Positions 12,190 through 22,423 are shown, numbered from the stretch's first letter. The stretch: DNA of 64,000 nucleotides from Paraburkholderia sp. BL21I4N1 (GCF_002973525.1 NZ_PVEN01000015.1:1-64000), one strand, 5' to 3'. The notes: generated by a model from the sequence alone, not told the origin. Program-made: numbers and translations.

Positions 12190-13269
12190 TCAAGCCGTTT
12201 CGGTATCGGTTTCCCGATAGTTTGCCCATGCGCGAGGTTTCACGCCAGCCAGCGCCTGAGCGATCGCCGCAATATGCTCCGGCGTCGTCCCACAGCACCC
12301 GCCCGCGATATTCACCAGCCCCGCCTGCGCGAACTCCTTCAACAAACCGGACGTATCCGCCGGCAATTCGTCGAAGCCCGTATCGCTCATCGGATTCGGC
12401 AGGCCGGCGTTCGGATAGCACGACACATACGTGTCGCAAAGCTTCGCCAGTTCGGCGATGTACGGGCGCATCAGCGCCGCGCCCAATGCGCAGTTCAACC
12501 CAAAGGTGAGCGGCTTCGCGTGACGCAGCGAGTTCCAGAACGCCTCGACGGTTTGGCCCGACAGAATGCGGCCCGATGCGTCGGTGACCGTGCCCGAGAT
12601 CATGATCGGCAAACGCTCGCCGGTGTCTTCGAACAGTTCGTCCAGCGCGAACAGCGCGGCCTTTGCGTTGAGCGTGTCGAAGATCGTCTCGACGAGGAAC
12701 AGATCGCAGCCGCCGTCGAGCAACGCCTTGGCCTGCTCGTAGTAGGCCGTGCGCAGTTCGTCGAACGTCACGTTGCGCGCGCCCGGATCGTTCACGTCGG
12801 GCGAAATGCTCGCGGTCTTCGGCGTCGGTCCGATTGCGCCGGCGACGAAACGCGGCTTGTCCGGCGTCGAATATTTGTCGCACGCAGCACGCGCCAGCTT
12901 CGCCGATTCGAGATTCATCTCGATGGCCAACTCTTCCATGCCGTAGTCGGCCTGGGCGACCGTGGTCGCACCGAACGTGTTGGTCTCGATGATGTCCGCG
13001 CCCGCCGCGAGGTACTGCTCGTGAATCTCGCCGATGATGTGCGGCTGCGTGATCGACAGCAGTTCGTTGTTGCCTTTGATGTCGCGCTCGATGTCCTTGA
13101 AGCGCTCACCGCGATAACGGACTTCGTCGAGCTTGTAGCGCTGGATCATCGTGCCCATTGCGCCATCCAGGATCAGGATGCGCGACTTGAGCAGCGCGGG
13201 CAGCGCCGCACCGCGCGTATAGGCGGCTTCGGAGCGGACAGGCGTGGCGGTTTGAGCAGGCTGGTTCAT
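12190..13269 (-). CDS. metH: Methionine synthase, homocysteine S-methyltransferase part (split MetH)
   Basis: 359 residues equal to the N-terminal domain of Met[13 protein letters not shown] start, zinc-ligand cysteines in GLNCALGA and in [10 protein letters not shown]. It binds and activates homocysteine for methylation by the cobalamin part, encoded downstream at 7648-10365 as a separate protein. ATG at MNQPAQ chosen; a TTG three codons earlier is in frame. The two halves together total about 1264 residues, close to single-chain MetH. In the Burkholderia group as I recall it the halves are adjacent; here two foreign genes intervene. Confidence 0.94.
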   Translation of the reverse strand: MNQPAQTATPVRSEAAYTRGAALPALLKSRILILDGAMGTMIQRYKLDEVRYRGERFKDIERDIKGNNELLSITQPHIIGEIHEQYLAAGADIIETNTFGATTVAQADYGMEELAIEMNLESAKLARAACDKYSTPDKPRFVAGAIGPTPKTASISPDVNDPGARNVTFDELRTAYYEQAKALLDGGCDLFLVETIFDTLNAKAALFALDELFEDTGERLPIMISGTVTDASGRILSGQTVEAFWNSLRHAKPLTFGLNCALGAALMRPYIAELAKLCDTYVSCYPNAGLPNPMSDTGFDELPADTSGLLKEFAQAGLVNIAGGCCGTTPEHIAAIAQALAGVKPRAWANYRETDTETA

Positions 13270-13310
13270 GGCGGACAAGGGCTTGCGCCGGGTTTGGCGG
13301 GAAACCTGTC

Positions 13311-13316
13311 ATTGTA
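13311..13316 (-). promoter_or_regulatory. Candidate -10 (TACAAT) for the metH operon
   Basis: GGCTACAATGA on the minus strand, 42 bases before the chosen start. The same GCTACAAT context appears before birA, the Mla permease and the TlpA gene in this window. No clear -35 match and no B12 or SAM/SAH riboswitch consensus was recognised in the leader. Confidence 0.4.
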
Positions 13317-13370
13317 GCCGCTGCCGGGCGCACACGCCGCGCGCGGGCCGGACAGGCGATCTCGCCGTCG

Positions 13371-13411
13371 GAAAAGAAAACGGTCCAACAAGCCAAGAGC
13401 CTGCTGGACCG
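13371..13411 (-). terminator. Rho-independent terminator after the DUF3567 gene
   Basis: On the minus strand CGGTCCAGCA / TGTTGGACCG arms (one G-T pair) form a hairpin followed by TTTTCTTTT. It separates the DUF3567 gene from the metH promoter downstream. Confidence 0.75.
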
Positions 13412-13519
13412 CTTCATGAACTGCTGACCGCCTTGAAAGGGCCGCCGGGTGGGCCGACTGCTAAACCGGACGGCGCGGTCGAAGATAGGTCGCCAAAAAT
13501 GTTAAATCGAAGCTTGCGC

Positions 13520-13777
13520 TTAGTGAAGAATCACCGGTTGATGCATCAGGCTGTCGAACTGCCCGAGGAATTCGTCAACCTCGTCCAGCGACGGCTCCTC
13601 TTCGATCAGCTTCTGCACGTGCTCGCGAAACCGCGCCGCCATTGCGCCATCAATGTAGATCTCCCGCTGCATGTTTTTGTCCACGATCTCGTAGCCACCC
13701 GACTTCATGGCCAGCGGACCTTCCTGCGGCGGAAACTCAACGACGCAATAGTTGGGGCTGTTGTAGATCATTTGCAT
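13520..13777 (-). CDS. DUF3567 domain-containing protein
   Basis: 85 residues beginning MQMIYNSPNYCVVEF, a conserved small betaproteobacterial protein assigned here to DUF3567. It has a beta-rich N-terminal half (GGYEIVDKNMQREIYIDG) and an acidic helical C-terminus (EEEPSLDEVDEFLGQFD). No signal peptide, so cytosolic; function unknown. AAGGAGTGTCGCC precedes the ATG, giving a strong ribosome site. A terminator follows directly. Confidence 0.82.
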   Translation of the reverse strand: MQMIYNSPNYCVVEFPPQEGPLAMKSGGYEIVDKNMQREIYIDGAMAARFREHVQKLIEEEPSLDEVDEFLGQFDSLMHQPVILH

Positions 13778-13895
13778 GGCGACACTCCTTATTTCCGTTG
13801 GCTCCTGGCCATTCCTGCGCCATAGGTTGGAGCGTGGGGGTGGAATTCAAGGGGTGGGTCCGGATTGACGCTTGTAAAAGTTCCGAACCTACCGG

Positions 13896-14684
13896 TTAGA
13901 CCGGCCTTTCAAGAAACGTTTCAAGCAGTGCAGCAAAACGGTGAGATTGCTCGATGGGCGCGAGATGAGCGGCATCGAGCAGTTCGAAACGCGCGCCTTC
14001 GATGGCGTCTGCAATTGCCTGCGTAGCAGCAGGCGGCGTGCCCGTGTCGTGGCGGCCCGCCACGGTCAATGTTGGGCAACGGATGGTTCCCAGCTTACTG
14101 CGTACGTCGAAATCGCGCAGGGCTTCGCACGCCATGGCGTAGCCTTCTGACAACGTATGGTTGAACACGTCGCGAATCGGCTCGACGGCTTCGGGATGCG
14201 CACGCTGAAAGTCAGGTGTCAGCCAACGGCTCATGGTCGACGACACGAGCGAACCCATACCGTCCGTGCGCGCGCTTGCGGCACGTTGGTCCCACAGCGC
14301 ACGGGCTTCGGGCGGCGTGCCGCCGTTGGTGTCGGCAATCGTGAGGGTGTCGACGCGTGACGGGTGATCCAGCGCGAACTGCTGCGTAATCATGCCGCCG
14401 AGCGACATACCGACCAGATGGGTACTGGGCGCGCCGAGCGTGTCGAGCAGGGTGGCGAGATCGTGTGACAGATCGGCGATACCAAACGGCTCGCGCGACA
14501 ACGCCGTCTTGCCGTGGCCGCGCAGGTCGTAGCGCAGCACGGTGTAGTCGTCGCGGAAATAGCCGGCGAGCTGGTCCCACACCGAGAGGTCGCCACCGAG
14601 CTGATGAATGAACGTCAGCCACGGGCCGCCGCCCTCATTGCTCAGTACATAGCGCGTCTCGATTCCATTGATGTTCACTTGCAT
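13896..14684 (-). CDS. Alpha/beta hydrolase, 3-oxoadipate enol-lactonase-like
   Basis: 262 residues of the PcaD-like alpha/beta hydrolase type: oxyanion region HQLGGDLSVW, DLRGHGKT, nucleophile elbow GMSLGG, acid in AGRHDTGTPP and catalytic His in DAAHLAP. PcaD hydrolyses 3-oxoadipate enol-lactone in the protocatechuate pathway, but no other pca genes are here, so the substrate is open. The ATG is at MQVNING, preceded by AAGGAGCCCGC; an in-frame ATG 17 codons earlier is less likely. Confidence 0.85.
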   Translation of the reverse strand: MQVNINGIETRYVLSNEGGGPWLTFIHQLGGDLSVWDQLAGYFRDDYTVLRYDLRGHGKTALSREPFGIADLSHDLATLLDTLGAPSTHLVGMSLGGMITQQFALDHPSRVDTLTIADTNGGTPPEARALWDQRAASARTDGMGSLVSSTMSRWLTPDFQRAHPEAVEPIRDVFNHTLSEGYAMACEALRDFDVRSKLGTIRCPTLTVAGRHDTGTPPAATQAIADAIEGARFELLDAAHLAPIEQSHRFAALLETFLERPV

Positions 14685-14871
14685 GCGGGCTCCTTGAGGG
14701 ATCGCAGTGGAAGGATCCATTGACGCGCGCTGCACAGCCTCGACGGGCCATCGGCCTGATGCCTCATCAATATACGCAGCATCCGCGCGAACGGTTGCAA
14801 CAGTGTGTTGCGAGTGGGTGTTGTCGAAGAAGTTTCGCCGATTCTTCGAGACTTCACTCGAGACCGGTTTG

Positions 14872-16173
14872 TCAGGGCTTGATAACGCCGGCTGGGCTGC
14901 TGGGATCGGTAGGATTTAACGATTGGGACGGCGCGGCCTCGGGCGTTGCTGCCGATGCGTCGGCGGGCGCCGGGTGAGCGGAATTGTCAGGCGCTGCAGC
15001 GCTGCTATCGGCAGCGTTGCCAGGCGAGGCGGCTGCGGCGGTGTCTGGGTTGTCGAGATTGAGCTTGCCGCGCCACACCAGTTCGAATTGCGTGCCGTTC
15101 GGTTCCGTCTGAACGATACGCGCCGGTAGCCAGCCGAGCGACGGCGCGAGCCATACGTCGATGCGACGCAAGTCGCCGTCGTGGCGCGGCAGACGTTTGA
15201 AATGACGCGTATCGATGAAGCCTTGCGCCGTGCGGATGGTCTCGTCGCCGATCGTCTCGATGGGCCAGTTCTCGCCGCTGTCGTTGTCGACCACGAAGAA
15301 CTGCCGCGTCACGCCGGGCTGATAAGCGGCCGGGTCGCCGCGCACGAGGCTGGCGAGCTGCATCACCATGCTGAAGCGGTCCTGCGCGCCGTCGGGCAGC
15401 GGCAAGCTGGCCGGCGTGCGGGTGAAGGCGATTTTTTTGTCGCTGCGATTGAAGATCGCGATATCTTCCGCGCGGCGGCCGCGCTTTTCGACGTATTGGT
15501 CCGGCGCGAGGCCGAAAGCGTCGATACGTCCGTGGCTCGAATACACGAATGTGCCGACGAAAGGCAAGGGCACCGACACCACCATTTCGTAGCTTTGCGC
15601 GTTGCTGGTCCAGTGGATCGTGCCGGGCTGATTGCGCACGCCGTTGTAGAACGTGTCGTATTGCAACTCGCCGGAGGGCGGGACCGAAAACTTCACGCCT
15701 GGCGTTGCTTGTGGGGCGCTTGCGGCAGTGGGGCCGCTGGCAGTGCCGGTAGTCCTTCCGGCGGCAGTGTTCGCGGTCGTCGTGCTGGCGGCGCTTGCGG
15801 CAACCGTGGCGCTCGCCTCGGTCGCGGAGGCAGCCAATGGCGCCTGCTTCGCCGGTTGCAACGCGGTCAGTACATGTTCGCGCGGTTTGTTCGCAGCGGG
15901 CCTTTGCGCCGGTGCCGGTGCTGGCACATGCGGTGCAACGGCGGCCGGATTGCGTTCGATACGCTCAGGTGTCAACAGCGCGACCTGCACGGGGACACGC
16001 TCGTGGTCCGCCGGATTGAGCGTCGCGCGGTTGCGCTCCACCCACTGCGCGGCGATCCAGTGCAGCACCGCCACGACCAGCAGCACCGCGATCCATCGTC
16101 CCACGCGCAGCGCGACGCGCGGTCCGCCTGGCGGCGTGCGGTCGGGGCGGTGTGTGACGGAGGACGAAGCCAT
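14872..16173 (-). CDS. DUF3108 domain-containing protein, membrane-anchored
   Basis: 433 residues. One N-terminal transmembrane helix (about residues 28-45, WIAVLLVVAVLHWIAAQW) is followed by a low-complexity Ala/Thr/Pro-rich linker and a periplasmic DUF3108 beta-rich domain (GELQYDTFYNGVRNQPGTIHW to VWRGKLNLDN). A further low-complexity Ala/Pro tail closes the protein. DUF3108 proteins have no established function; the fold suggests lipid or envelope-component binding. The start has no strong ribosome site but is the only ATG before the helix. Confidence 0.8.
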   Translation of the reverse strand: MASSSVTHRPDRTPPGGPRVALRVGRWIAVLLVVAVLHWIAAQWVERNRATLNPADHERVPVQVALLTPERIERNPAAVAPHVPAPAPAQRPAANKPREHVLTALQPAKQAPLAASATEASATVAASAASTTTANTAAGRTTGTASGPTAASAPQATPGVKFSVPPSGELQYDTFYNGVRNQPGTIHWTSNAQSYEMVVSVPLPFVGTFVYSSHGRIDAFGLAPDQYVEKRGRRAEDIAIFNRSDKKIAFTRTPASLPLPDGAQDRFSMVMQLASLVRGDPAAYQPGVTRQFFVVDNDSGENWPIETIGDETIRTAQGFIDTRHFKRLPRHDGDLRRIDVWLAPSLGWLPARIVQTEPNGTQFELVWRGKLNLDNPDTAAAASPGNAADSSAAAPDNSAHPAPADASAATPEAAPSQSLNPTDPSSPAGVIKP

Positions 16174-16426
16174 CGGCGGTTAAAGAGGTGCGAGGGGGAA
16201 TGTATTGGATCACGCGAACGAAACCTTGCGCGGATCAGTGAGGCCGTGAGCGAACCGATTCGACCACATCGCCGCGAGCGATGTTCCGCGATGTCGAAAA
16301 CTCGCGCCAGGCCGACGCTCCAAAATGCCTCATGGAACAATGAGTGTTTGCCGTTAAGTTTGTCGATAAGCCGCGGACACAAGCTCACCCAACGCAAGCG
16401 TTCAAGCCGCTCGGAGACGCGATACA

Positions 16427-17338
16427 TCAATCCTGCGCGTCGCGCGGCGTCGCACTATACCCCAGCTCATACGAGAGCTTTTGCGCGCAGTCGCGCAGCG
16501 CCAGATCGATCTCGCCGCCCCAGCGGATATCGAACACCCCTTCGTGACCCAATGCGATGAGGCCGAGCGCGAGGTCGCCCGTCGAGTCGAATACCGGCAT
16601 GCAGAACGCGTGAATGGTAGGCAACAACATGCCTTCCACGCGTGCAGCTCGATGCTGCCGCACTTGCGCGAGGACCTGCTCGACTTCGTCGCGGGTGCGC
16701 GGTCCGCCCAGATGCGCGGCGCGCCGCGCGTCGGCCAGTTCGCGTTCGAGCATCGCGGCGGTCTTGCTGACCGGCAGATACGCGGCGAACAGCAGACCGG
16801 TGGCTGAGCTGAGTAGCGGCATGACATCGCCGAGCTTCAGCGACGCCTTGGCCGGATGGCTCGATTCCATCCAGTGGACCATGGTCGGCCCCTGATTGCC
16901 CCATACCGCGATGCCGACCGTCAAATCAAGCCGGTCGCGCAATTCGGCGAGCGCTATGCGCGCAAGCTTCACCCCGTCGACCCGCGCAAGCCGCGCGAGC
17001 CCGAGTTGCAACGCGAACCCACCCAACTCGTAGCGCCCCGACAGCGGATCTTGCGACACCACGCCCAAACGCAGAAAACTCACCAGATAGCGGTGCGCCT
17101 TCGCGGGACTCATGCCGGCGCGCTGCGCGAGGTCGCGCAACATCATCGCGCGGGGTTCGTGGGTCAGTACGTCGAGCAGGCGGAAACCGACTTCGATCGA
17201 CTGGATGCCGGAGCGCAGTTTCTCTTCGCCGCTATCGCCGGTTTCGGCGCTTTCGTCGTCGATGTCGGTGGCTTCGAGCGATTCAGTCGTGCCGTGGTGG
17301 TCGGTACGGATCGCGCCTGAGCGGGCAGTTGGAGGCAT
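16427..17338 (-). CDS. IclR family transcriptional regulator
   Basis: 303 residues. After a nonconserved N-terminal tail of about 40 residues comes the IclR winged-helix domain (SGIQSIEVGFRLLDVLTHEP, LRDLAQRAGMSPAKAHRYL), then the effector-binding domain (IAVWGNQGPTMVHWME, CMPVFDSTGDLALGLIALG). It is divergent from the FAH-family hydrolase gene 126 bases away and probably controls it, in the manner of IclR repressors of aromatic catabolism. Effector unknown. Confidence 0.9.
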   Translation of the reverse strand: MPPTARSGAIRTDHHGTTESLEATDIDDESAETGDSGEEKLRSGIQSIEVGFRLLDVLTHEPRAMMLRDLAQRAGMSPAKAHRYLVSFLRLGVVSQDPLSGRYELGGFALQLGLARLARVDGVKLARIALAELRDRLDLTVGIAVWGNQGPTMVHWMESSHPAKASLKLGDVMPLLSSATGLLFAAYLPVSKTAAMLERELADARRAAHLGGPRTRDEVEQVLAQVRQHRAARVEGMLLPTIHAFCMPVFDSTGDLALGLIALGHEGVFDIRWGGEIDLALRDCAQKLSYELGYSATPRDAQD

Positions 17339-17418
17339 GAGCGGGGCGCCGGGAGCGCGTTCAGAAGAGGTTCAGAAGCAGGAAAGCCGCGGGCACTTGG
17401 GTCGCGCCGATTCACCAT

Positions 17419-17442
17419 CGTAGAATAGATTCCTTCTATCGT
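17419..17442. promoter_or_regulatory. Possible IclR operator
   Basis: Imperfect dyad cgTAGAAtagattccTTCTAtcg in the gap between the divergent IclR and FAH-family genes, just upstream of the latter. The arms are only 5 perfect bases, so this is a weak proposal based mainly on position. Confidence 0.3.
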
Positions 17443-17464
17443 CACTAACACGGCTCACTCCCCT

Positions 17465-18448
17465 ATGAAACTTGCCACGCTGAAGGACGGCACGCGCGAC
17501 GGCCAACTGATCGTCGTGTCCCGCGACCTGCACACCGCGGCGATTGCCGATGCGATCGCGCCCACCATGCAGCGCGTGCTCGACGACTGGACCTTCTACG
17601 CACCGCAGTTGCAGGATCTGTACGACGCGCTCAATCACGGCCGCGCGCGCAACAGTTTTGCGTTCGACGCGAAAGACTGCATGGCGCCGCTGCCACGCGC
17701 GTTCCAGTGGGCCGACGGTTCGTCGTATGTGAATCATGTCGAGCTGGTGCGGCGCGCGCGCGGCGCGGAGATGCCGCCGGAGTTCTGGACCGATCCGTTG
17801 ATGTATCAGGGCGGGAGCGACGACTTCATCGGCCCGAAAGACGATGTGTTGTGCGCGTCGGAAACTTATGGCATCGACTTCGAGGCGGAAGTCGCCGTGA
17901 TTACCACCGACGTGCCGATGGGCGCCACGCCCGATCAGGCGCTCAGAAGCGTGCGCCTGATCACGCTCGTCAACGACGTCTCGCTGCGCAACCTGATTCC
18001 CGCGGAACTTGCGAAGGGCTTCGGCTTTTTCCAGAGCAAGCCGGCCACGTCGTTCGCGCCGGTCGCGGTCACGCCCGACGAGCTCGGTGAATATTGGCGC
18101 GAAGGCCGCCTGCACCGGCCGATGATCGTCCACTGGAACGGCAAGAAAGTCGGTCAGCCGGACGCCGGCACCGACATGGTGTTTCACTTCGGGCAGTTGA
18201 TCGCGCACGCCGCGAAAACCCGCAACTTGCGCGCCGGCGCGATCGTGGGTTCGGGCACGGTCTCCAACAAGGACGCGAAGCGCGGCTATTGCTGTATCGC
18301 CGAGAAACGGTGCCTGGAAACCATCGAACACGGCGCGCCGCAAACCGGGTTCATGAACTACGGCGACACCGTGAAGATCGAGATGTTCGACGAAGCGGGC
18401 AAGTCGATTTTCGGTTCGATCGATCAGAGCATCGCGCCGTTGGATTGA
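17465..18448 (+). CDS. Fumarylacetoacetate hydrolase (FAH) family protein
   Basis: 327 residues. The N-terminal MKLATLKDGTRDGQLIVVSRD is typical of the short bacterial fumarylacetoacetase-like group. The catalytic FAH domain holds metal-ligand acidic residues in GIDFEAEVAVITTDVPMG and conserved VGSGTVSNKD and GDTVKIEM. Probably cleaves a C-C bond in aromatic amino-acid (tyrosine/homogentisate) breakdown or a related 2-oxo acid path; the specific substrate is not determined. No homogentisate dioxygenase is in the window. Divergent IclR regulator upstream. Confidence 0.88.
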   Translation: MKLATLKDGTRDGQLIVVSRDLHTAAIADAIAPTMQRVLDDWTFYAPQLQDLYDALNHGRARNSFAFDAKDCMAPLPRAFQWADGSSYVNHVELVRRARGAEMPPEFWTDPLMYQGGSDDFIGPKDDVLCASETYGIDFEAEVAVITTDVPMGATPDQALRSVRLITLVNDVSLRNLIPAELAKGFGFFQSKPATSFAPVAVTPDELGEYWREGRLHRPMIVHWNGKKVGQPDAGTDMVFHFGQLIAHAAKTRNLRAGAIVGSGTVSNKDAKRGYCCIAEKRCLETIEHGAPQTGFMNYGDTVKIEMFDEAGKSIFGSIDQSIAPLD

Positions 18449-18685
18449 TGGGCGGTGTGCGTGCGAAGCAGCGCGTAGCGCACGGAGCGCGCTTGTGACG
18501 CGCGCCGCGACGGCGCGGGCCGAGCGGATTTGAACAGCACTTTCGAAAGGGTTTCGCCCGATGCCGACGCTCCGGCGCGCGGCTACACTGACTGGCGCGG
18601 CGGCACGCCCGGGGTGGCTAGTTGCCGGTTCGTCGGTCGTTCATCGGCAGCACATCAAAAACGAAAACCAATGTGAGGAGACAGC

Positions 18686-19933
18686 ATGCCGCGATTCGTA
18701 TCCTTGAAACCTGGCACCCGGCGTAGCGAAACGATTGAAATGTCGCGCGCGGGCGTGAGTCCGGCGCGTGGCGGGCGGGCGTTCCGCGCCACCGCGTTGT
18801 GCGTGGCGTTCGCTTGCGTGGGCGCATTGCCCGGCGCGGCGTTCGCGCAGGTCAAGATCGGCCTCGTGCTGTCGCTGACCGGACCGGCCGCGTCGCTCGG
18901 TATTCCCGCACGCGACACGGCCACGTTGCTGCCGAAACAGATTGGCGGTCAGACGGTCGAGTACATCGTGCTAGACGACGCGTCCGACACCACCCAGGCC
19001 GTGCAGGACACCAAGAAGCTGATCTCCGAGAATCACGTCGACGCGATTATCGGTTCGTCGATCACGCCGAATTCGCTCGCCATGATCGACGTGGTCGCCG
19101 AAGGTGAGACGCCGATGATATCGCTGGCGTCGTCGGCGAAAATCATCGAACCCGTCGATGCGAAACGCCATTGGGTCTTCAAGACGCCACAGACCGACGC
19201 GATGATGGCGTCGGCCATTACCGAGCACGCCAGCGCGCACGGCGTCAAAACCATTGCGTTCATCGGCCAGGCCGACGCGCTCGGCGAGACGTTCTACGCC
19301 GAAGTCGCCAAGTTCGCGCAGCTGCATCACATCGACATGGTGGCGAGCGAGCGCTTCAATCGCACCGATCCGAGCGTGACCGGCCAGGTCCTCAAAATTC
19401 TCGCGACGCATCCCGACGCGGTGGTAGTCGGTGCGGCTGGCACGCCCGCCGCGCTGCCGCCGAAAACGCTGCGGGAACGCGGCTACAAAGGGCTGATCTA
19501 TCACAATCATGGCGTCGGTAATAACGACTTCCTGCGCGTCTGCGGTGCCGATTGCAACGGCACGTTCCTGCCGGCGAGCCCGGTGCTGGTGGCCGCGCAA
19601 TTGCCGGCGGATCACCCGGCCAAACGTCTCGCGCTGGATTACATCAAGCGCTTCGAAGCGCTGCGCGGACCGAACAGCGTGTCGGCGTTCGGCTCGTACA
19701 CGTGGGACGCCGGCATGCTGCTGAACAACGCCGTCCCGATCGCGTTGAAAGCGGGCGCGCCCGGCACGCCGGAATTCCGCCGCGCGCTGCGCGATGCGCT
19801 CGAAGCCACACGCGGACTGGCGGATACCAATGGCGTCGTCAACATGAGCGCGACGGATCACCTCGGGCTCGATCAGCGGGCTCGCGTGATGGTCGAGATC
19901 ATGAATGGGAAGTGGGTTTATCAGCCGCGTTGA
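18686..19933 (+). CDS. ABC transporter substrate-binding protein, branched-chain amino-acid type (LivK-like)
   Basis: 415 residues. A long N-terminus with a signal peptide ([21 protein letters not shown]) leads to a type I periplasmic binding fold: [38 protein letters not shown] and [16 protein letters not shown]. The ATG follows GTGAGGAGACAGC. Captures amino acids or aromatic acids for a Liv-type ABC importer, but no LivHMGF genes are adjacent, so it is an orphan within the window. It lies between the FAH-family gene and an enoyl-CoA hydratase, suggesting an aromatic or organic-acid ligand. Confidence 0.88.
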   Translation: MPRFVSLKPGTRRSETIEMSRAGVSPARGGRAFRATALCVAFACVGALPGAAFAQVKIGLVLSLTGPAASLGIPARDTATLLPKQIGGQTVEYIVLDDASDTTQAVQDTKKLISENHVDAIIGSSITPNSLAMIDVVAEGETPMISLASSAKIIEPVDAKRHWVFKTPQTDAMMASAITEHASAHGVKTIAFIGQADALGETFYAEVAKFAQLHHIDMVASERFNRTDPSVTGQVLKILATHPDAVVVGAAGTPAALPPKTLRERGYKGLIYHNHGVGNNDFLRVCGADCNGTFLPASPVLVAAQLPADHPAKRLALDYIKRFEALRGPNSVSAFGSYTWDAGMLLNNAVPIALKAGAPGTPEFRRALRDALEATRGLADTNGVVNMSATDHLGLDQRARVMVEIMNGKWVYQPR

Positions 19934-20075
19934 GCGGCCGCGTCGAAGAGAACAGGCCGCGCGTGGCCTCTTCCCGCGCGCGCCGACCCGATCGCCGCGA
20001 ATTGTTGCAAACCTCGTTGGATACGTTTTTGAACGCGTTTTGAATGTATCTCACGCAAGTCACGGATTGCTCACC

Positions 20076-20933
20076 ATGTCTCAGACCTCACACACCAACG
20101 ACGCGTTTTACGCGCACTACCAGTCGCTTCAGTTGACGCGCCATCCCGACGGCGTGCTCGAAGTCGTGATGAGCGGCGAGGGTGCCAACAAAAGCGGCCT
20201 TGCCACCGCCAACGCGCGGATGCATTACGAACTCGCCGAAATCTGGCGCGATATCGACCGCGATCCGCAGACGCGCGTGGCGATTATTCGCGGCGAGGGC
20301 AAGGGCTTTTCGGCGGGCGGCGACTTGCAACTGGTCGAAGACATGGCGACCGATTTCGACGTGCGCGCGCGGGTCTGGCGCGAGGCGCGCGATCTCGTCT
20401 ACAACGTGATCAACTGTAGCAAGCCCATCGTCTCGGCAATGCACGGTCCGGCGGTGGGTGCTGGCCTGGTGGCGGGACTGCTCGCGGATATCTCGATCGC
20501 GGCGAAGACGGCGCGGATTATCGACGGTCATACGCGGCTGGGCGTCGCCGCGGGCGATCACGCGGCGATCGTCTGGCCGCTGCTGTGCGGTATGGCGAAG
20601 GCCAAGTACTACCTGATGCTGTGCGAACCGGTGAGCGGCGAAGAGGCGGAGCGTATCGGCCTCGTCTCGCTCGCCGTCGACGAAAGCGATCTGCTGCCCA
20701 AAGCCTTCGAGGTGGCGGGCAAACTCGCCAACGGTTCGCAGACCGCGATTCGCTGGACGAAGTACGCGTTGAACAACTGGCTGCGCTCGGCGGGACCGGC
20801 GTTCGATACGTCGCTGGCGCTGGAATTCATGGGCTTTGCCGGACCGGACGTGCGCGAAGGCGTGAATTCGCTGCGTGAGCGGCGCGCGCCCGATTTCGGC
20901 GGCGCGGATCCGTGGCGCGGTGAGGCGGGATGA
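20076..20933 (+). CDS. Enoyl-CoA hydratase/isomerase family protein
   Basis: 285 residues of the crotonase fold. The oxyanion-hole motif [15 protein letters not shown] and [23 protein letters not shown] are intact, and the catalytic glutamate region lies in [16 protein letters not shown] sequence. Hydrates or isomerises a 2-enoyl-CoA in fatty or aromatic acid oxidation. The start at MSQTSHTND is chosen because the longer open frame overlaps the previous gene; the ribosome site is weak. Follows the orphan binding protein on the same strand. Confidence 0.88.
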   Translation: MSQTSHTNDAFYAHYQSLQLTRHPDGVLEVVMSGEGANKSGLATANARMHYELAEIWRDIDRDPQTRVAIIRGEGKGFSAGGDLQLVEDMATDFDVRARVWREARDLVYNVINCSKPIVSAMHGPAVGAGLVAGLLADISIAAKTARIIDGHTRLGVAAGDHAAIVWPLLCGMAKAKYYLMLCEPVSGEEAERIGLVSLAVDESDLLPKAFEVAGKLANGSQTAIRWTKYALNNWLRSAGPAFDTSLALEFMGFAGPDVREGVNSLRERRAPDFGGADPWRGEAG

Positions 20934-21060
20934 GCCGGGTTGCGTTGAGGCAACCCACCGTCCCCAAACGCTCCTGACGCGCCGCCCCCGCACGGTATGA
21001 TCGACTCCGACGCGTGCGGGCCGGCGCGCACTCCTACTTTTATGCAGCGAGGCGACAAGC

Positions 21061-21846
21061 ATGACCGATACACCCGATTCCACGCCGCCGTTTCCCGGCT
21101 TCCCCGGCTTTCCGCCCGCTGAAATGCTCGAACGCATGTGGGGCATGATGCGCCTGTCGCCGTTCGGCTCCGCATTCTCCGGCGCGCAACCGGCCGGCGG
21201 GGGCATGGGACCGTCGCTGTCGATGATGTCCGACATGATGGCGCCGCTGACCAACGTCGAGGAACTCGACAAGCGCATCACCGACATGCGCGCCGTCGAG
21301 CAATGGCTCAAGCTGAATCTGAGCATGCTGCAGTCCGCGATTCAGGCGCTCGAAGTGCAGCGCGCGACGCTCGCCACGCTGCGCGCGTTCGGCGCGTTCG
21401 CGCAATCGTCGATGGCGCAGCCGGCGGCATCCGCGGCGCCGAGCCCCGCGCCGGCGACCGGCTGGCCGCATCCGCGGCAGGCGGCTCCGGCCAGCGGCAC
21501 GGCGGAGTCCGCCGCGGCCGAACCGTCCAGCGCCGACGATGAAGAAGCGCCGTCGACGCCGCCGTTCGACGCGTCCGCATGGTGGAACCTGCTGCAGTCG
21601 CAGTTCAATCAGATCGCCCAGTTCGCGATGACGCAGCCGGCGACCGCGACCGGCGATTCCACTCAAGGCGCATCGGCGGCAGCCGGCGGTGAAGCGGCTG
21701 CCGAAGCCACGGCCGACGCGTCGCAGACGTCACCGCAAGGCGCGGAATCCGCCGCCAGGCGACCGGCTGCAAAACGGGCTCCGTCCGCCGCGAAACGCGC
21801 GGCTAGCGCGAGCGGCACGCCGCGCACGGCGAAAAAGTCGACCTAA
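21061..21846 (+). CDS. phaM: PhaM-type polyhydroxyalkanoate granule regulatory protein
   Basis: 261 residues. The N-terminal region ([20 protein letters not shown], then [26 protein letters not shown]) matches PhaM of betaproteobacteria, with a coiled helix at about residues 60-115. A Pro/Ala linker and a histone H1-like Lys/Ala tail ([15 protein letters not shown]) follow. In Cupriavidus, PhaM activates PHB synthase and tethers granules to the nucleoid; the tail is the DNA-binding part. GCGAGGCGACAAGC precedes the ATG. No pha synthesis genes are adjacent. Confidence 0.85.
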   Translation: MTDTPDSTPPFPGFPGFPPAEMLERMWGMMRLSPFGSAFSGAQPAGGGMGPSLSMMSDMMAPLTNVEELDKRITDMRAVEQWLKLNLSMLQSAIQALEVQRATLATLRAFGAFAQSSMAQPAASAAPSPAPATGWPHPRQAAPASGTAESAAAEPSSADDEEAPSTPPFDASAWWNLLQSQFNQIAQFAMTQPATATGDSTQGASAAAGGEAAAEATADASQTSPQGAESAARRPAAKRAPSAAKRAASASGTPRTAKKST

Positions 21847-22423
21847 GGCGGGAACGACCGATGACGACGCGGACCCGCCCGTCATCGGCAAAAAGACCAC
21901 ACGGCTGGCGGGCGAGATGGGCCGGTTCGCCGTGTGTCATGGTTTTGACCTCGATCCTCGGCCACACTCCGCGGATCATGCGCTTTGTTGAGAGAGGTCA
22001 AGCGGACGGCGGCGCGGCGTCTGCTAACGTGGGAATTCCGTAAAGTCAGCGTGCTATCATTGTGTAAGCTTTAGTTGTTTTTTTAGTTGGTTTTGGGGCG
22101 TGCACAAAACAACCCATCATGCCGCCCTTGCTTCATTTGCCGCCGGTCAGACCGGCGCAGGGCTGGACGGTGCGGTTTCACCGCAGACTGGCTCGACCTC
22201 AGGCACAGGGTATCCCTCACCCACGGTTGGCCGCGCAGCGCGTAGCTTAGACGGGGCGTGCCCGCGCAAACGCCCGACTTCTTTGCTGCCCGGTGCATCT
22301 AGGCGGCTGATTACCGCGTAAAATTGAATGTTGGCCGACGCGCGGCGTGAACCGTTCGTCGTCAGCGAGAGTGCTACACGTAGCAGCAGACACACACAGT
22401 ATGCGCAGAACAGGGGTGGGACT
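21847..22423. other. Long intergenic region with structured GC-rich segment
   Basis: About 577 bases between phaM and the ferritin-like gene. A TATCAT element at about 22053 is followed by a T-rich stretch (22078-22099) and then roughly 200 bases rich in hairpin-forming sequence, e.g. TGCGGTTTCACCGCA and GCCGGTCAGACCGGC. It does not match tmRNA, RNase P RNA, SRP RNA or 6S RNA as I know them. It could be a long 5' leader of the ferritin-like gene or an uncharacterised small RNA. No coding frame is convincing. Confidence 0.4.

Noticed and set aside
12270-13317. 347-codon plus-strand frame over the homocysteine methyltransferase gene
   Set aside because: Antisense shadow of metH with no coding evidence.
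13270-13519. Cobalamin or SAM/SAH riboswitch before metH
   Set aside because: Leader searched by eye for B12-box and SAM/SAH consensus; none found. The visible hairpin is the DUF3567 terminator.
22100-22320. tmRNA, 6S RNA, RNase P RNA or SRP RNA in the structured gap
   Set aside because: None of the conserved sequence blocks of these RNAs could be matched.
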